Below, in pieces: positions 14,087 to 22,201 of a stretch of 24,199 bases of DNA. Both the position numbers and the translations under genes were made by a program. The DNA lies in NCBI GenBank assembly GCA_036405495.1, contig DASWXL010000143.1, forward strand, positions 1 to 24,199, written 5' to 3'. The first letter of the stretch is position 1, and every line of letters begins with the position of its first letter. Below the pieces are notes generated by a model. It made no database searches, was not told the DNA's origin, and saw only the letters and a list, made by a program, of their open reading frames with translations. The DNA comes from DASWTL01 sp036405495 (GTDB taxonomy: Bacteria > Bacteroidota > Bacteroidia > Sphingobacteriales > Sphingobacteriaceae).

Positions 14087-15511
14087 ATGCCGCGGTCGAT
14101 CATTACCATAGAATCGGTTTCTGGATTTTACTCAGCCATTAAGCAATCCGTGCGTGGTGAAGAGGTCGATTACACCACAGGCAGCCTCAGGCGTTCCGTT
14201 ATTTTACTGGCCATACCTATGATGCTGGAGATGATCATGGAGTCTGTATTTGCTCTGGTCGATCTGTATTTTGTCGGGCATCTCGATAACAGCAGTGCCG
14301 CTATCCAGATAGTAGGATTAACCGAATCCGTTTTAGCAGTGATCTATTCGCTTGCTATCGGTATGAGTATGGCCGCTACAGCGGTAGTAGCACGTCGCAT
14401 CGGTGAGAAGGAGCCACGCGAAGCTGCCCGGGCAGGTATGCAGGCTATTCTGATCGCTATGATAATAAATGCCGTTATCAGCGTGGCCGGCGTTGTTTAT
14501 GCGACTGAAATTTTACTGATGATGGGTGCTTCACCCGCTGTGGCAGCGGAGGGCACGGCGTTTACGCGGATCATGATGGGAAGCAGCCTTTTCATCATGC
14601 TGTTATTTCTGATCAACGGAATTTTCAGGGGGGCAGGAAATGCGGCTATTGCCATGAAAAGCCTATGGGTGGCCAATATTGCCAACATTATTTTATGTCC
14701 GGTTTTAATTAATGGACTAGGGCCGGTGCCTGGCTTCGGACTAACCGGAGCGGCGATCGCCACCACCATCGGTCGCGGAATTGGGGTTTGCTATCAGCTG
14801 TATTATCTCTTTAACGGAAAAAGCACTTTAAAGATGAGCATTTCATACCTCAGGCCTCATTGGCAGCAAATAAAAGTTCTCATCAACATAGCCGCGCCGG
14901 GGGTTCTCCAGTTTGTGATCGCTTCATGCAGCTGGATCTTTCTGGCCCAACTGGTAGCTACTACCGGAGGCGATGTGGGCTCTGCAGGGTACCAGACCGC
15001 TTTGCGATTACTGATGTTCTTTATTTTGCCGGCCTGGGGATTAAGCAACGCGGCATCTACCCTGGTGGGCCAGAACCTCGGCGCCAGGCAGTATGACCGT
15101 GCACAACAGGCCGTGATGACCACCGCCCGATATAATGTTATGTTCATGGCGGTCGTCACGGTGATATCATTGACCGGTGCCGGCATGTTTGTCTCATTCT
15201 TCACAAATGACACCGAGGTTAAACAGGTAGCCGTCCGCGCAATTCAGATCATGAGCATCGGCTATATCTTTTACGGAGTCGGAATGGTGATGATCAATAC
15301 GTTTAACGGCGCCGGCGACACCTGGACGCCTACCCTGGTGAATTTATTTGGTTTCTGGTTCTTTCAGATCCCGCTTGCCTATGGATTAGCAAAATACTAC
15401 GACATGGGCCCCGATGGTGTCTTTATCGCAATACCAATAGCCGAGACTTCGATCTCCATTGCCGGCTATCTCCTGTTTAAAAAAGGCAGCTGGAAGAGAG
15501 TACGGCTTTAA
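14087..15511 (+). CDS. MATE family efflux transporter
   Basis: 474 aa from the ATG at 14087; an upstream frame reaches back into corA but adds nothing MATE-like. About 12 membrane helices form two MatE repeats; the first starts at LRRSVILLAIPMMLEMIMES and the second near LINIAAPGVLQFVIASCSWI. The N-terminus, with its TTGSL segment before helix 1, is typical of Bacteroidota NorM-like members. Substrate specificity cannot be read from sequence; such proteins exchange H+ or Na+ for cationic drugs or metabolites. It follows corA by 31 bp and probably shares its promoter. Its TAA shares the bases TTA with the stop codon of the convergent serine hydrolase, and no terminator lies between. Confidence 0.93.
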   Translation: MPRSIITIESVSGFYSAIKQSVRGEEVDYTTGSLRRSVILLAIPMMLEMIMESVFALVDLYFVGHLDNSSAAIQIVGLTESVLAVIYSLAIGMSMAATAVVARRIGEKEPREAARAGMQAILIAMIINAVISVAGVVYATEILLMMGASPAVAAEGTAFTRIMMGSSLFIMLLFLINGIFRGAGNAAIAMKSLWVANIANIILCPVLINGLGPVPGFGLTGAAIATTIGRGIGVCYQLYYLFNGKSTLKMSISYLRPHWQQIKVLINIAAPGVLQFVIASCSWIFLAQLVATTGGDVGSAGYQTALRLLMFFILPAWGLSNAASTLVGQNLGARQYDRAQQAVMTTARYNVMFMAVVTVISLTGAGMFVSFFTNDTEVKQVAVRAIQIMSIGYIFYGVGMVMINTFNGAGDTWTPTLVNLFGFWFFQIPLAYGLAKYYDMGPDGVFIAIPIAETSISIAGYLLFKKGSWKRVRL

Positions 15512-16398
15512 GAAGAAACGTACTGATAAATCAGCTCAGACACCCTGGCCATGGCACCCACTGCAGATTGCTGATCCCGGATGTTTTTTGACAGCAGCAC
15601 CAGCACATATTTTCGCCCGTCGGGAAGAATTACAATTCCCGAATCATGCTGTACCCCCGTAATAAAACCCGTTTTATGAGCTACCTTAACCGTTTTAGGC
15701 AATTTGGCAGGAATAATGTCATTGAATTGCTGATCGAGCAGGATCCCGATCATTGCCTGTGAAGCATCGGCGCTGACAGTTTTGCCGGCACCAATTTCGG
15801 CGAACATCAGCATCAGGTCAAAAGCGGTTGTGGTATTGTTCAGTCCTTTTTGATAGGCTTTCGAATCTTCAACCCCTCTTCTTACCTGTATATCATTGGC
15901 TCCCATACTACGCATGGTCTGCGTTACGTTTTGTGCTCCTACGAGTTCAATGATGAGATTGGTAGCCAGGTTGCTGCTTTTAATGATCATCCTGTAAAGC
16001 AGATCGCTCAACGGCAGTTTCTGTCCTGCTTTAGTATAGATCTCCTGATCGCTGTCGCTATCCGGATCTAACGAAAACGTACTGCCATCCACGATACTTT
16101 TGAACTCGTTCTTTATCAGGACCGAGTCGGTAATGGCAAATTTGCCGGAAGCAGCCTGTTTATAGGCCTCGATCAGTACCGGCGTCTTCATGGTACTGGC
16201 CGCATGAAAATTCTCTTTCTCATTGATCAGAATTTCCTTACCCGTAGACAGATCTTTAAAAGCCACAGCAAAAACACCTTTTTGGTTTGCAAGTTCTTTT
16301 TGGATCTGCTCCTTTAGATCTGATAACGCATCAGGCTTATTAACCGGAGAAATGATCAGCGAACTGACGAGCATAATGGATTGGATAATATAGTGCAT
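15508..16398 (-). CDS. Class A beta-lactamase-like serine hydrolase
   Basis: 296 aa from the ATG at 16398; a start at 16437 adds 13 residues before the signal peptide. A hydrophobic leader (about 4-18) is followed by a penicillin-binding fold. The S-x-x-K motif is STMK (Ser68, Lys71). The second motif is SSN (about 141-143) rather than the SDN of true class A enzymes. The K-T-G motif is HKTG (about 241-244), followed by FITGVQHDSG. A Glu in RGVEDSKAYQKGLNNTTTA may stand where Glu166 does, but without Asn170. It may be a beta-lactamase or a related periplasmic hydrolase; the SSN motif makes me cautious about activity on beta-lactams. The stop overlaps that of the MATE gene. Confidence 0.85.
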   Translation of the reverse strand: MHYIIQSIMLVSSLIISPVNKPDALSDLKEQIQKELANQKGVFAVAFKDLSTGKEILINEKENFHAASTMKTPVLIEAYKQAASGKFAITDSVLIKNEFKSIVDGSTFSLDPDSDSDQEIYTKAGQKLPLSDLLYRMIIKSSNLATNLIIELVGAQNVTQTMRSMGANDIQVRRGVEDSKAYQKGLNNTTTAFDLMLMFAEIGAGKTVSADASQAMIGILLDQQFNDIIPAKLPKTVKVAHKTGFITGVQHDSGIVILPDGRKYVLVLLSKNIRDQQSAVGAMARVSELIYQYVSS

Positions 16399-16469
16399 TG
16401 GAACGCGATTTAATGCAAGGTACAAAACACGCTGCATATACCATTTTATTTGAGAGATCCTGCCCCGCC

Positions 16470-17141
16470 TCAGTGTTTATGTTGTTGCCATTCTTCTGCG
16501 GCCTTATCCAAAAGATCCATCATGGCTTCATCATGGAAATCGCCGAAAACTTCATAGGCCTGTCCTACAGCATAGAACGGGCTCGGCTGTTCCAGTACTT
16601 CAATGGCATCTGCATTCGTCAGGTTTACATTGTAAGTCCGTCCTGAAACGGGAGCGGCAATGATAACCTTTGCAGCGCCCTTTTTCCGGCAAAGCTCCAA
16701 TGCCGGCACAAGTGTTACGCCGGTGGCTATCCCGTCATCAACGAGAATAACCGTGCGGCCTGATATATCCGGTAACGGCTTCCCATGGCGGTATTTGTTA
16801 ACACGGCGGGAAACTTCATCCATTTGTTCTTCAATGATCTCCAGCAGGGCGTCAGAGGATACCAGGTGCTTACCCTCAGGAGCCACATAAACCGAATGCT
16901 CTTCAGCAATAGCACCAATGCCATATTCTTTCCGGGAAGGAAGGGGCAGTTTTTTAGAAACCAAAAGAGTTAGTTCGGCCTGGAGTTGCCGCGCCACATG
17001 GTAAGCAACCTCTACGCCGCCGCGCGGAATGCCGATGATAAGCGGATGGAGATCTTTATACTTCGATCTTAGAAATGACCCCAGTTTTTGGCCGGCATCT
17101 TCCCGGTCCCTGAACAGCACTTCGTTCTTCCAGCCCCACAT
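16470..17141 (-). CDS. Phosphoribosyltransferase family protein
   Basis: 223 aa from the ATG at 17141; the longer frame starts at a TTG and adds 32 unrelated-looking residues. It has a type I phosphoribosyltransferase fold. LIIGIPRGGVEVAYHVARQL (about 34-53) is the substrate loop region, and the PRPP-binding signature VILVDDGIATGVT is at about 131-143. The remaining C-terminal part (VNLTNADAIEVLEQPSPFYAVGQAYEVF) is the known conserved tail of a predicted phosphoribosyltransferase family often fused to or beside dienelactone hydrolases and stress genes. The base it acts on is unknown. It stands 71 bp upstream of the serine hydrolase on the same strand and is divergent from the 56-aa membrane gene. 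Confidence 0.9.
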   Translation of the reverse strand: MWGWKNEVLFRDREDAGQKLGSFLRSKYKDLHPLIIGIPRGGVEVAYHVARQLQAELTLLVSKKLPLPSRKEYGIGAIAEEHSVYVAPEGKHLVSSDALLEIIEEQMDEVSRRVNKYRHGKPLPDISGRTVILVDDGIATGVTLVPALELCRKKGAAKVIIAAPVSGRTYNVNLTNADAIEVLEQPSPFYAVGQAYEVFGDFHDEAMMDLLDKAAEEWQQHKH

Positions 17142-17271
17142 ATCAGACGATTTTGATATCCCTACTTTAACCAACTTTGCACATTTTGAAAAGTTTATTC
17201 TTTTTGAAATTGAAGCCGAACAACCTCCGCGGAGCAATTGTTTAAGTTAGTATTTATCAAAACGCTACGAC

Positions 17272-17442
17272 ATGAGACGACGGAAATTGTGGATAGCCGG
17301 TGGTTTAATTCTATCAGGTGGCATGCTTATGCGATTTGCCTGGGCTACTATCGAAGATCCGATCAGCGTAGTTTTGATCATAGCAGGCGCGATCCTGTTT
17401 CTTGGAGGCGCTTTTCTGTTTGTGCTTCATTTTCGTGAGTAG
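17272..17442 (+). CDS. Small two-helix membrane protein, 56 aa
   Basis: A complete frame from ATG at 17272 to TAG at 17440-17442: MRRRKLWIAGGLILSGGMLM, then RFAWATIEDP, then a second hydrophobic stretch ISVVLIIAGAILFLGGAFLF and a short charged end VLHFRE. An Arg-rich start, two hydrophobic segments of about 15-20 residues and a short Asp/Glu-containing turn make a hairpin membrane protein. I do not recognise the family. It lies alone on the plus strand between two minus-strand genes, in the divergent promoter region of the phosphoribosyltransferase gene, and its last 16 bp overlap the end of the DUF2784 gene. Composition and hydrophobic pattern argue that it is coding; no ribosome-binding site is clear. 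Confidence 0.65.
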   Translation: MRRRKLWIAGGLILSGGMLMRFAWATIEDPISVVLIIAGAILFLGGAFLFVLHFRE

Positions 17443-17804
17443 GATCCGTTTTTGATGAAATTGACAACAACTGAAGCCAGTACCGCGAGCGCAAAGAACA
17501 CAGTCGTTAAAATATCGATCAATGATGCGCTGATATTATTGCCGGTAATATCATCGGCAAAGTATTTAATAAACGAGTCAGGCAGGTTTTCCTCTCCCAT
17601 CCTTTCCTTAACCCGCCATTGCCAGTCGGTGATCGGACAATAGCCGACGCCGTACCAAATACCGAAGAGAAACCAAAAAGCAGCCGTTGTAACAATACTG
17701 ACAAAGTGTAATTTCCGGGTTCCAGGCCAGATCCAGCCAAATAAATTAAAACCGATGATGACCAGGTGAAGGATAGTGAGCAGGATATCCAATAACGCAA
17801 GCAT
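17427..17804 (-). CDS. DUF2784-like membrane protein
   Basis: 125 aa with three hydrophobic segments: about 5-25, 36-53 and 94-114. Between the second and third lie the conserved-looking GIWYGVGYCPITDWQWRVKERMG and a polar helical loop (NLPDSFIKYFADDITG). The CPITDWxW pattern with a following basic helix is what I recall for DUF2784 members in Bacteroidota; the function is unknown. It is the last gene of the long minus-strand run, 10 bp after the short-chain dehydrogenase stop, so it is probably translated from the same mRNA. Confidence 0.75.
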   Translation of the reverse strand: MLALLDILLTILHLVIIGFNLFGWIWPGTRKLHFVSIVTTAAFWFLFGIWYGVGYCPITDWQWRVKERMGEENLPDSFIKYFADDITGNNISASLIDILTTVFFALAVLASVVVNFIKNGSYSRK

Positions 17805-17814
17805 AAATTGGTGG

Positions 17815-18801
17815 CTACTTGTTGAAAAGTAAAGCCAAGCTTAATGTGAGGCCGGCCATACAAGCGGCGACAATACCTCTGTTTCGTGTAAGCCATAGCT
17901 GGGCGCTAAAGGAATGGGCCTGGTCTGAAAAAGGGCCATGCGCGCCGTGATCGCCCGGGATCGGTTCATATAGATTATCCTTTTGGCCCGGATCTTTCGG
18001 CTCACTGGTAAACTGGCCATCGAACCCGGTCTTCGCAAGATAATAGTCGCCAAATTCAGGAACAAACTTGTTGCCAATGATTGCTTCGACGGTGGGCAAT
18101 CCGACGAAGATCTCTCTTCTGTTATGTTCGGAAGCAAAGACTATCGCTTCAGCAGCAACCTCAGGTTCAAAGATCTTGCCCATTGGACGTGGCTTATTCG
18201 GCAATTTATTCCTGACAAAACCAAATTGGGTTGTATTTAAAGCCGGCAACTGAACCATGCAGGTTCGGATGCGGCTATTTTCATGGATCAGTTCGCACCG
18301 TAATGAATCGTAAAAACCCTCGATAGCATGTTTTGCTGCGCAGTAGGCCGATTGCAAAGGAATTCCACGATATGCCAGGGCCGATCCTACAAAAATTATA
18401 GAACCGCTATTTCGTTTACGCATTCTCTTTAAGGCAGTTAATGCACCATAAACCTGTCCGAGGTAGGTAACTTCCGTCACCCGTTTATATTCTTCGGCCG
18501 ACATATCAGCAATCGGGGAAAAGACGCTGTTCATCGCATTATTTACCCAAATATCTATAGGCCCCAGCTCTTCTTCGATCCGGGCTGCGGCACTTTCAAC
18601 AGCATTGGCATCCGCTACATCGAGTGGTAATACCAATGCCCTTCCGCCGAACGACTCAACTTCCTTTTTTGCGCCTTCCAGTCCGTCGACGCCGCGTGCA
18701 ATCAATGCAACTGATGCTCCGCGTTTTGCAAATTCGCGGACCGTCGCCCTTCCAACCCCTGCCGAAGCGCCGGTTACTACTACAACTTTATTTGTTTTCA
18801 T
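17815..18801 (-). CDS. Short-chain dehydrogenase with C-terminal membrane tail
   Basis: 328 aa. Classical SDR core: TGASAGVG at 10-17, NNA at 87-89, Ser140 in FVGSALAYRG and Tyr153-x3-Lys157 in SAYCAAKHA. Beyond the usual end (about residue 250) it carries about 78 extra residues. These comprise an Asp/Gly/Pro-rich linker with the dipeptide repeats of GDHGAHGPF, then QLWLTRNRG and a terminal hydrophobic helix (about 308-326, ending LSLALLFNK). The tail probably anchors the enzyme to a membrane, with the catalytic domain in the cytoplasm. The substrate is unknown; the subgroup is found in Alphaproteobacteria and Bacteroidota. It follows the SPW gene by 45 bp and precedes DUF2784 by 10 bp, within the stress-gene run. 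Confidence 0.9.
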   Translation of the reverse strand: MKTNKVVVVTGASAGVGRATVREFAKRGASVALIARGVDGLEGAKKEVESFGGRALVLPLDVADANAVESAAARIEEELGPIDIWVNNAMNSVFSPIADMSAEEYKRVTEVTYLGQVYGALTALKRMRKRNSGSIIFVGSALAYRGIPLQSAYCAAKHAIEGFYDSLRCELIHENSRIRTCMVQLPALNTTQFGFVRNKLPNKPRPMGKIFEPEVAAEAIVFASEHNRREIFVGLPTVEAIIGNKFVPEFGDYYLAKTGFDGQFTSEPKDPGQKDNLYEPIPGDHGAHGPFSDQAHSFSAQLWLTRNRGIVAACMAGLTLSLALLFNK

Positions 18802-18846
18802 AACAATTGACCTTTCTTTTTCAACCTGTCCCCTGCTCCTTTGGTT

Positions 18847-19224
18847 TTAAGGTCGTCTGCGCGACTCACGAAGATGGGCAGGATCTTCCTGGAATATTGA
18901 CCGCCATCCCCCCCCAAAAGCATCCTCAACTTTACCCTTTACCAGTGAAAAAAGAATGATCAGGCACCCGCAGATCATGTCGTTCGCAATTGCAGTGGTT
19001 TCGGCATATCCCAAAATCCAGGGCGACACTAACAGCCAGAACCCGCATAGTATATTCGTATAACGAAAGTTTCTGACCGATTCAAACAACGAAATACAGG
19101 CAATGGAAAATACGAGCGGCCCCATTATCCGCTCATTGTTTGAGGCAACTTTACCGGGATCAAACACCGCAGGGACGATCATCAACCACAAACCAATACA
19201 CATGTTTACTACTCGTGGCCACAT
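18847..19224 (-). CDS. SPW repeat membrane protein
   Basis: 125 aa with four hydrophobic segments arranged as two copies of a two-helix repeat. The second repeat has the diagnostic WLLVSPWILGY (Ser-Pro-Trp at about 67-69); the first is degenerate (WLMIVPAVFDP). The tail VEDAFGGGWRSIFQED, with its Gly-Gly-Trp, is also common in this family. The role of SPW proteins is unknown. The start is 1 bp after the stop of the VKOR-like gene. I recall VKOR-like and SPW genes as neighbours in other bacteria, so the two membrane proteins may form one unit. Confidence 0.87.
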   Translation of the reverse strand: MWPRVVNMCIGLWLMIVPAVFDPGKVASNNERIMGPLVFSIACISLFESVRNFRYTNILCGFWLLVSPWILGYAETTAIANDMICGCLIILFSLVKGKVEDAFGGGWRSIFQEDPAHLRESRRRP

Positions 19225-19225
19225 A

Positions 19226-19786
19226 TTAAATCACATTTCTAACGATCTCCTTATCGCCCCAGAACGCCTTCCAGGTAGAGAATCCGTTTTTTTTCACACG
19301 TTGAAGATACTGCAAGCTGGCCAATACCTCATCCATTGCGGGGCCTATCATGACCACCGAAAGTACCGCCGTAACCAGGCACAGCGTGCACCATGCGCCA
19401 ACCATAACCGGCTGTGCAATGACCAGAAAAACGCTTACTATTCCCAAAGGACCGACAGCAACGCCAAACAAAATAACGATCCATGGCATAGTCTTCCAGC
19501 GTTTCGAATGGCCGATCACCCCGCTGACGGCATCAAGTACATACCCAAATGCGCCCAGAATTGCATCAGGAACTGGGAGCGCCCTTGACAACTTTGAATT
19601 AAGGACTTTTTCCGTGCCAGTACCGAAAAAAGGATCCCAGACTTGCGGATAGAATTGCAACTGATACAATCCCAGGTAAAGCGCTATCAGAAAACCGATT
19701 GCGGCAATAACAATCAACGGAATTCGCTGACTCCATGAGGACGGATTGTAACTCCAAGCAGGTGGTATTTCAATTGGCAAATTCAT
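19226..19786 (-). CDS. VKOR-like membrane protein with a single Cys pair
   Basis: 186 aa with four to five membrane segments. The Trp-Cys-Thr-Leu-Cys motif (Cys133, Cys136) near the end of a membrane helix is the catalytic CxxC of vitamin K epoxide reductase homologues, which reoxidise thioredoxin-like partners using quinones. The loop that normally holds the second Cys pair reads WDPFFGTGTEKVLNSKLSR, with no Cys at all; in fact Cys133 and Cys136 are the only cysteines in the protein. It therefore cannot use the standard two-pair relay. No thioredoxin domain is fused to it. It sits 74 bp after DUF2721 and is read straight into the SPW gene. Confidence 0.85.
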   Translation of the reverse strand: MNLPIEIPPAWSYNPSSWSQRIPLIVIAAIGFLIALYLGLYQLQFYPQVWDPFFGTGTEKVLNSKLSRALPVPDAILGAFGYVLDAVSGVIGHSKRWKTMPWIVILFGVAVGPLGIVSVFLVIAQPVMVGAWCTLCLVTAVLSVVMIGPAMDEVLASLQYLQRVKKNGFSTWKAFWGDKEIVRNVI

Positions 19787-19860
19787 CGGCTGATGTCTGA
19801 CGCTTATAGTTGATATTACTTACGGTTGGCTGTAATTGTTTAAGTAACTTACCGTTATCA

Positions 19861-20421
19861 TTACCTACGGTGTTTGCCCCTCCGATGGAACAACAGATTT
19901 TTCCACCATTGGGGTGGACTGACAGCAGCCACTTCAGGAAAGTTTTTCTGAAACAGACGGACCGCATGATCCATTTCGGTATCAACAGCTGCAAGGGCGA
20001 GGCGCGTCTCACGGATCAAAATGAGACTGGCATAGAATAGCAGCACTGCACCTGAAAGCCCCGAAGCTACGGGGATCCACGCAAAATGTACCAATCCGAT
20101 ATAAATAACAGCAATACTAACGCAAGTGGAAATAAAAAAGAAAAGGGTGAAATAAAGAACGGTTAGCGCTCTTTGCAAAAGCCTTGCACGTCTGGTGGCC
20201 AGCCCGAGCTGCTGAAAAAGGACGCTCATTTCTTCCGAAGGAGAAATGGAATTTTCGCCTTTGATAAGCTCTCTTAGATCGACAGTGAGCTTTCGTGTCC
20301 TTTCAATGGAACGGCTGAGCCGCTGGGACGTCGCCAGGATCAACGAACTGCTTGCCATGATGAGGATTCCCGGCGTGATCATGGCGGAAAGGATATTTAA
20401 CGTCTGCGAGAGGTCGTTCAT
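19861..20421 (-). CDS. DUF2721 membrane protein
   Basis: 186 aa. The N-terminus matches DUF2721: LNILSAMITPGILIMASSSL followed by LATSQRLSRSIERTRKL, with the conserved Ser-Gln-Arg-Leu and Arg-rich helix. Further membrane segments lie at about 83-107 and 112-133. The C-terminus is basic (FHRRGKHRR). Members are three-helix inner-membrane proteins of unknown function. The start is 3 bp after the stop of the FAD oxidase gene, close enough for translational coupling. Confidence 0.87.
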   Translation of the reverse strand: MNDLSQTLNILSAMITPGILIMASSSLILATSQRLSRSIERTRKLTVDLRELIKGENSISPSEEMSVLFQQLGLATRRARLLQRALTVLYFTLFFFISTCVSIAVIYIGLVHFAWIPVASGLSGAVLLFYASLILIRETRLALAAVDTEMDHAVRLFQKNFPEVAAVSPPQWWKNLLFHRRGKHRR

Positions 20422-20424
20422 ACA

Positions 20425-21630
20425 TCATTCCCCGATAAAGACCCTTCGTAAATAATCGTTCAAAAAAATACCATGGGGATCCATTTGACGGCGGATCTCA
20501 TGAAATCGCTCCCACTGTGGATAAAGATGCTTCAGATCACGGGCTTTTAAAGAATGTTTTTTTCCCCAGTGAGGCCGTCCCCCATATGCCTGAAAGATCG
20601 GCTCAATATCGTTAAAGTACTCATGGAAAGGCAAAGAAGCATTTTGATGTATCGTGATGGCAACAGTATCACGCCCGTAAGAATTACTCAAAAACACATT
20701 ATCGGCGGCAACCGGGCGAAAGAGGATACGCCATGCCACCATTCTCCGATGTTTTTCTTTGATCCGTTTTCGGATCTCCTGAAAACAGCCCACAGCCGCC
20801 TCTGCGTCCAGAGAATACTCCAGTTCGTTATATTTTAACTCGTGCTCCGTTGGCAAAACGTCTTTCCCCCAACCCGAGTATTCTTTATATATCTTACCGA
20901 ATGGCAAAGGCTCTGTTTTGTCGTCCACAATATTCCACGTTCTGATGCCTGCCTCATCACGCCGGGGATACCAGTAAAAACAGAAGTTACGGTTGCTATC
21001 CATCATCCAATTCAGGTTCTCAAGGCAATCGCCAATTGACGCACAGTACTGGACACGATGAAGCTGATAAGCAGGTAAAACACGTAAGGTTATAGCTGTA
21101 AAAATGCCCATCGAACCTAATGATACTTTGAGAGCCTGCATCATTTCCGGATGATCTTCCATGTTAAACTCCTCAACAGCGCCGGTTCCGGTAACCATTC
21201 GCACGGCAATCATTTGTCCCGAGAGATTAGGTAATGTCTTTCCTGCGCCATGAGTTCCCGTACTGATTGCCCCGCCTATAGTTTGCTTGTCTATGTGTCC
21301 GGTATTTTCCATACCAAATCCTGCTTCAAAGATGGCATTGCCAACCTCTTCGACAGTCATACCAGGAGCACAAACCGCCGTCAGCCTTTCGCCGTCACAG
21401 CCCAGAAGACCTTTCAATTCTTCCGTCGACACCAGGATATCACTGGTTTCGAAAATTGCGGAGCAGGAATGGCTGGTGCCCACGGTGCGAACCCGTTTGT
21501 TTTCCGAGACCGCTGAAGAAACGATTTTCACAATATCGTTCTCTGTTCGCGGAACTTCAATGCTGTTGGGGGAAAAGCGAATACTGCCCGACCAGTTTAT
21601 CCATTCTTTCTGCGGCTTTTCAAAAGGCAT
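20425..21630 (-). CDS. GULO/ALO-type FAD-linked sugar-lactone oxidase
   Basis: 401 aa. An N-terminal VAO-type FAD-binding domain carries VGTSHSCS (51-57) with His54 at the position that binds FAD covalently in alditol and aldonolactone oxidases. GHIDKQTIGGAISTGTHGAG (about 111-130) is the second FAD-contact stretch. The C-terminal ALO domain ends with the family motif HWGKKH (354-359) and MDPHGIFLNDYLRR. Such enzymes oxidise gulono-, galactono- or arabinono-lactones or alditols and pass electrons to O2, giving H2O2, or to other acceptors. The true substrate cannot be read. No signal peptide is present. It follows the PNPOx-like gene by 32 bp and is almost joined to DUF2721. Confidence 0.9.
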   Translation of the reverse strand: MPFEKPQKEWINWSGSIRFSPNSIEVPRTENDIVKIVSSAVSENKRVRTVGTSHSCSAIFETSDILVSTEELKGLLGCDGERLTAVCAPGMTVEEVGNAIFEAGFGMENTGHIDKQTIGGAISTGTHGAGKTLPNLSGQMIAVRMVTGTGAVEEFNMEDHPEMMQALKVSLGSMGIFTAITLRVLPAYQLHRVQYCASIGDCLENLNWMMDSNRNFCFYWYPRRDEAGIRTWNIVDDKTEPLPFGKIYKEYSGWGKDVLPTEHELKYNELEYSLDAEAAVGCFQEIRKRIKEKHRRMVAWRILFRPVAADNVFLSNSYGRDTVAITIHQNASLPFHEYFNDIEPIFQAYGGRPHWGKKHSLKARDLKHLYPQWERFHEIRRQMDPHGIFLNDYLRRVFIGE

Positions 21631-21662
21631 AGAGGAGCTTGTTAGTTGTTAACTCCCGGTTA

Positions 21663-22154
21663 TCACAGATTTATCTTTCCGTGATCACCTTCATCGTACC
21701 GGTCGCCCGTGACGGCTGCCTTAACCGCATTGAAAAATACGACCATTTTGCTTGAGCTGCTATCCCAGTATTCGGCATGATCGGGAGAAACCTTTAATAG
21801 TGCAACATTCGGAGTATCCAGACCGGCCGGAAACCATGCCTTAAGAACCGGATTCCAAAGTTCCTGCAACTTATTCTGATCATGTACAATGCCTGCGGTT
21901 CCGCTAATGCTCAGATACGTGTTCCTGGACGGATCGGAATAAGCCAGGCAGACCTGAGGGTTACTTTCTACCTGTTCGACCTTTTCTGTAAGTTCATCAG
22001 TAAAAAACCAAATGTCGCCATTCGGGTCCACTTTCGACGTCGACATCGGCTTACTGTTAATGTGATCGCGGTGCCTGGTGCAAAGCATACAGATTCTCAC
22101 CTCTTCCACTAATTCCTTCAGCTTGTTCAGCCCATCCTGATCGTTTGATTTCAT
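21663..22154 (-). CDS. Pyridoxamine 5'-phosphate oxidase-fold protein, general stress protein 26 type
   Basis: 163 aa with a split-barrel FMN-binding fold. Matches to the GsP26-like subgroup: MCTLCTRHRDHI-like strand near 20-33, then KPMSTSKVDPNGDIWFFTDE, KVEQVESNPQVCLAYSDPSRNTYLSISGTA and the C-terminal WDSSSSKMVVFF. It lacks the C-terminal region that makes a true PdxH, so vitamin B6 synthesis is unlikely; flavin- or F420-type redox reactions and stress protection are more likely. It lies 47 bp after the DNA glycosylase gene on the same strand. Confidence 0.88.
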   Translation of the reverse strand: MKSNDQDGLNKLKELVEEVRICMLCTRHRDHINSKPMSTSKVDPNGDIWFFTDELTEKVEQVESNPQVCLAYSDPSRNTYLSISGTAGIVHDQNKLQELWNPVLKAWFPAGLDTPNVALLKVSPDHAEYWDSSSSKMVVFFNAVKAAVTGDRYDEGDHGKINL

Positions 22155-22201
22155 CTCCGGTTTTTACATTCAAAAACAGAGCCATATAAAAATGGTTTGG
22201 G

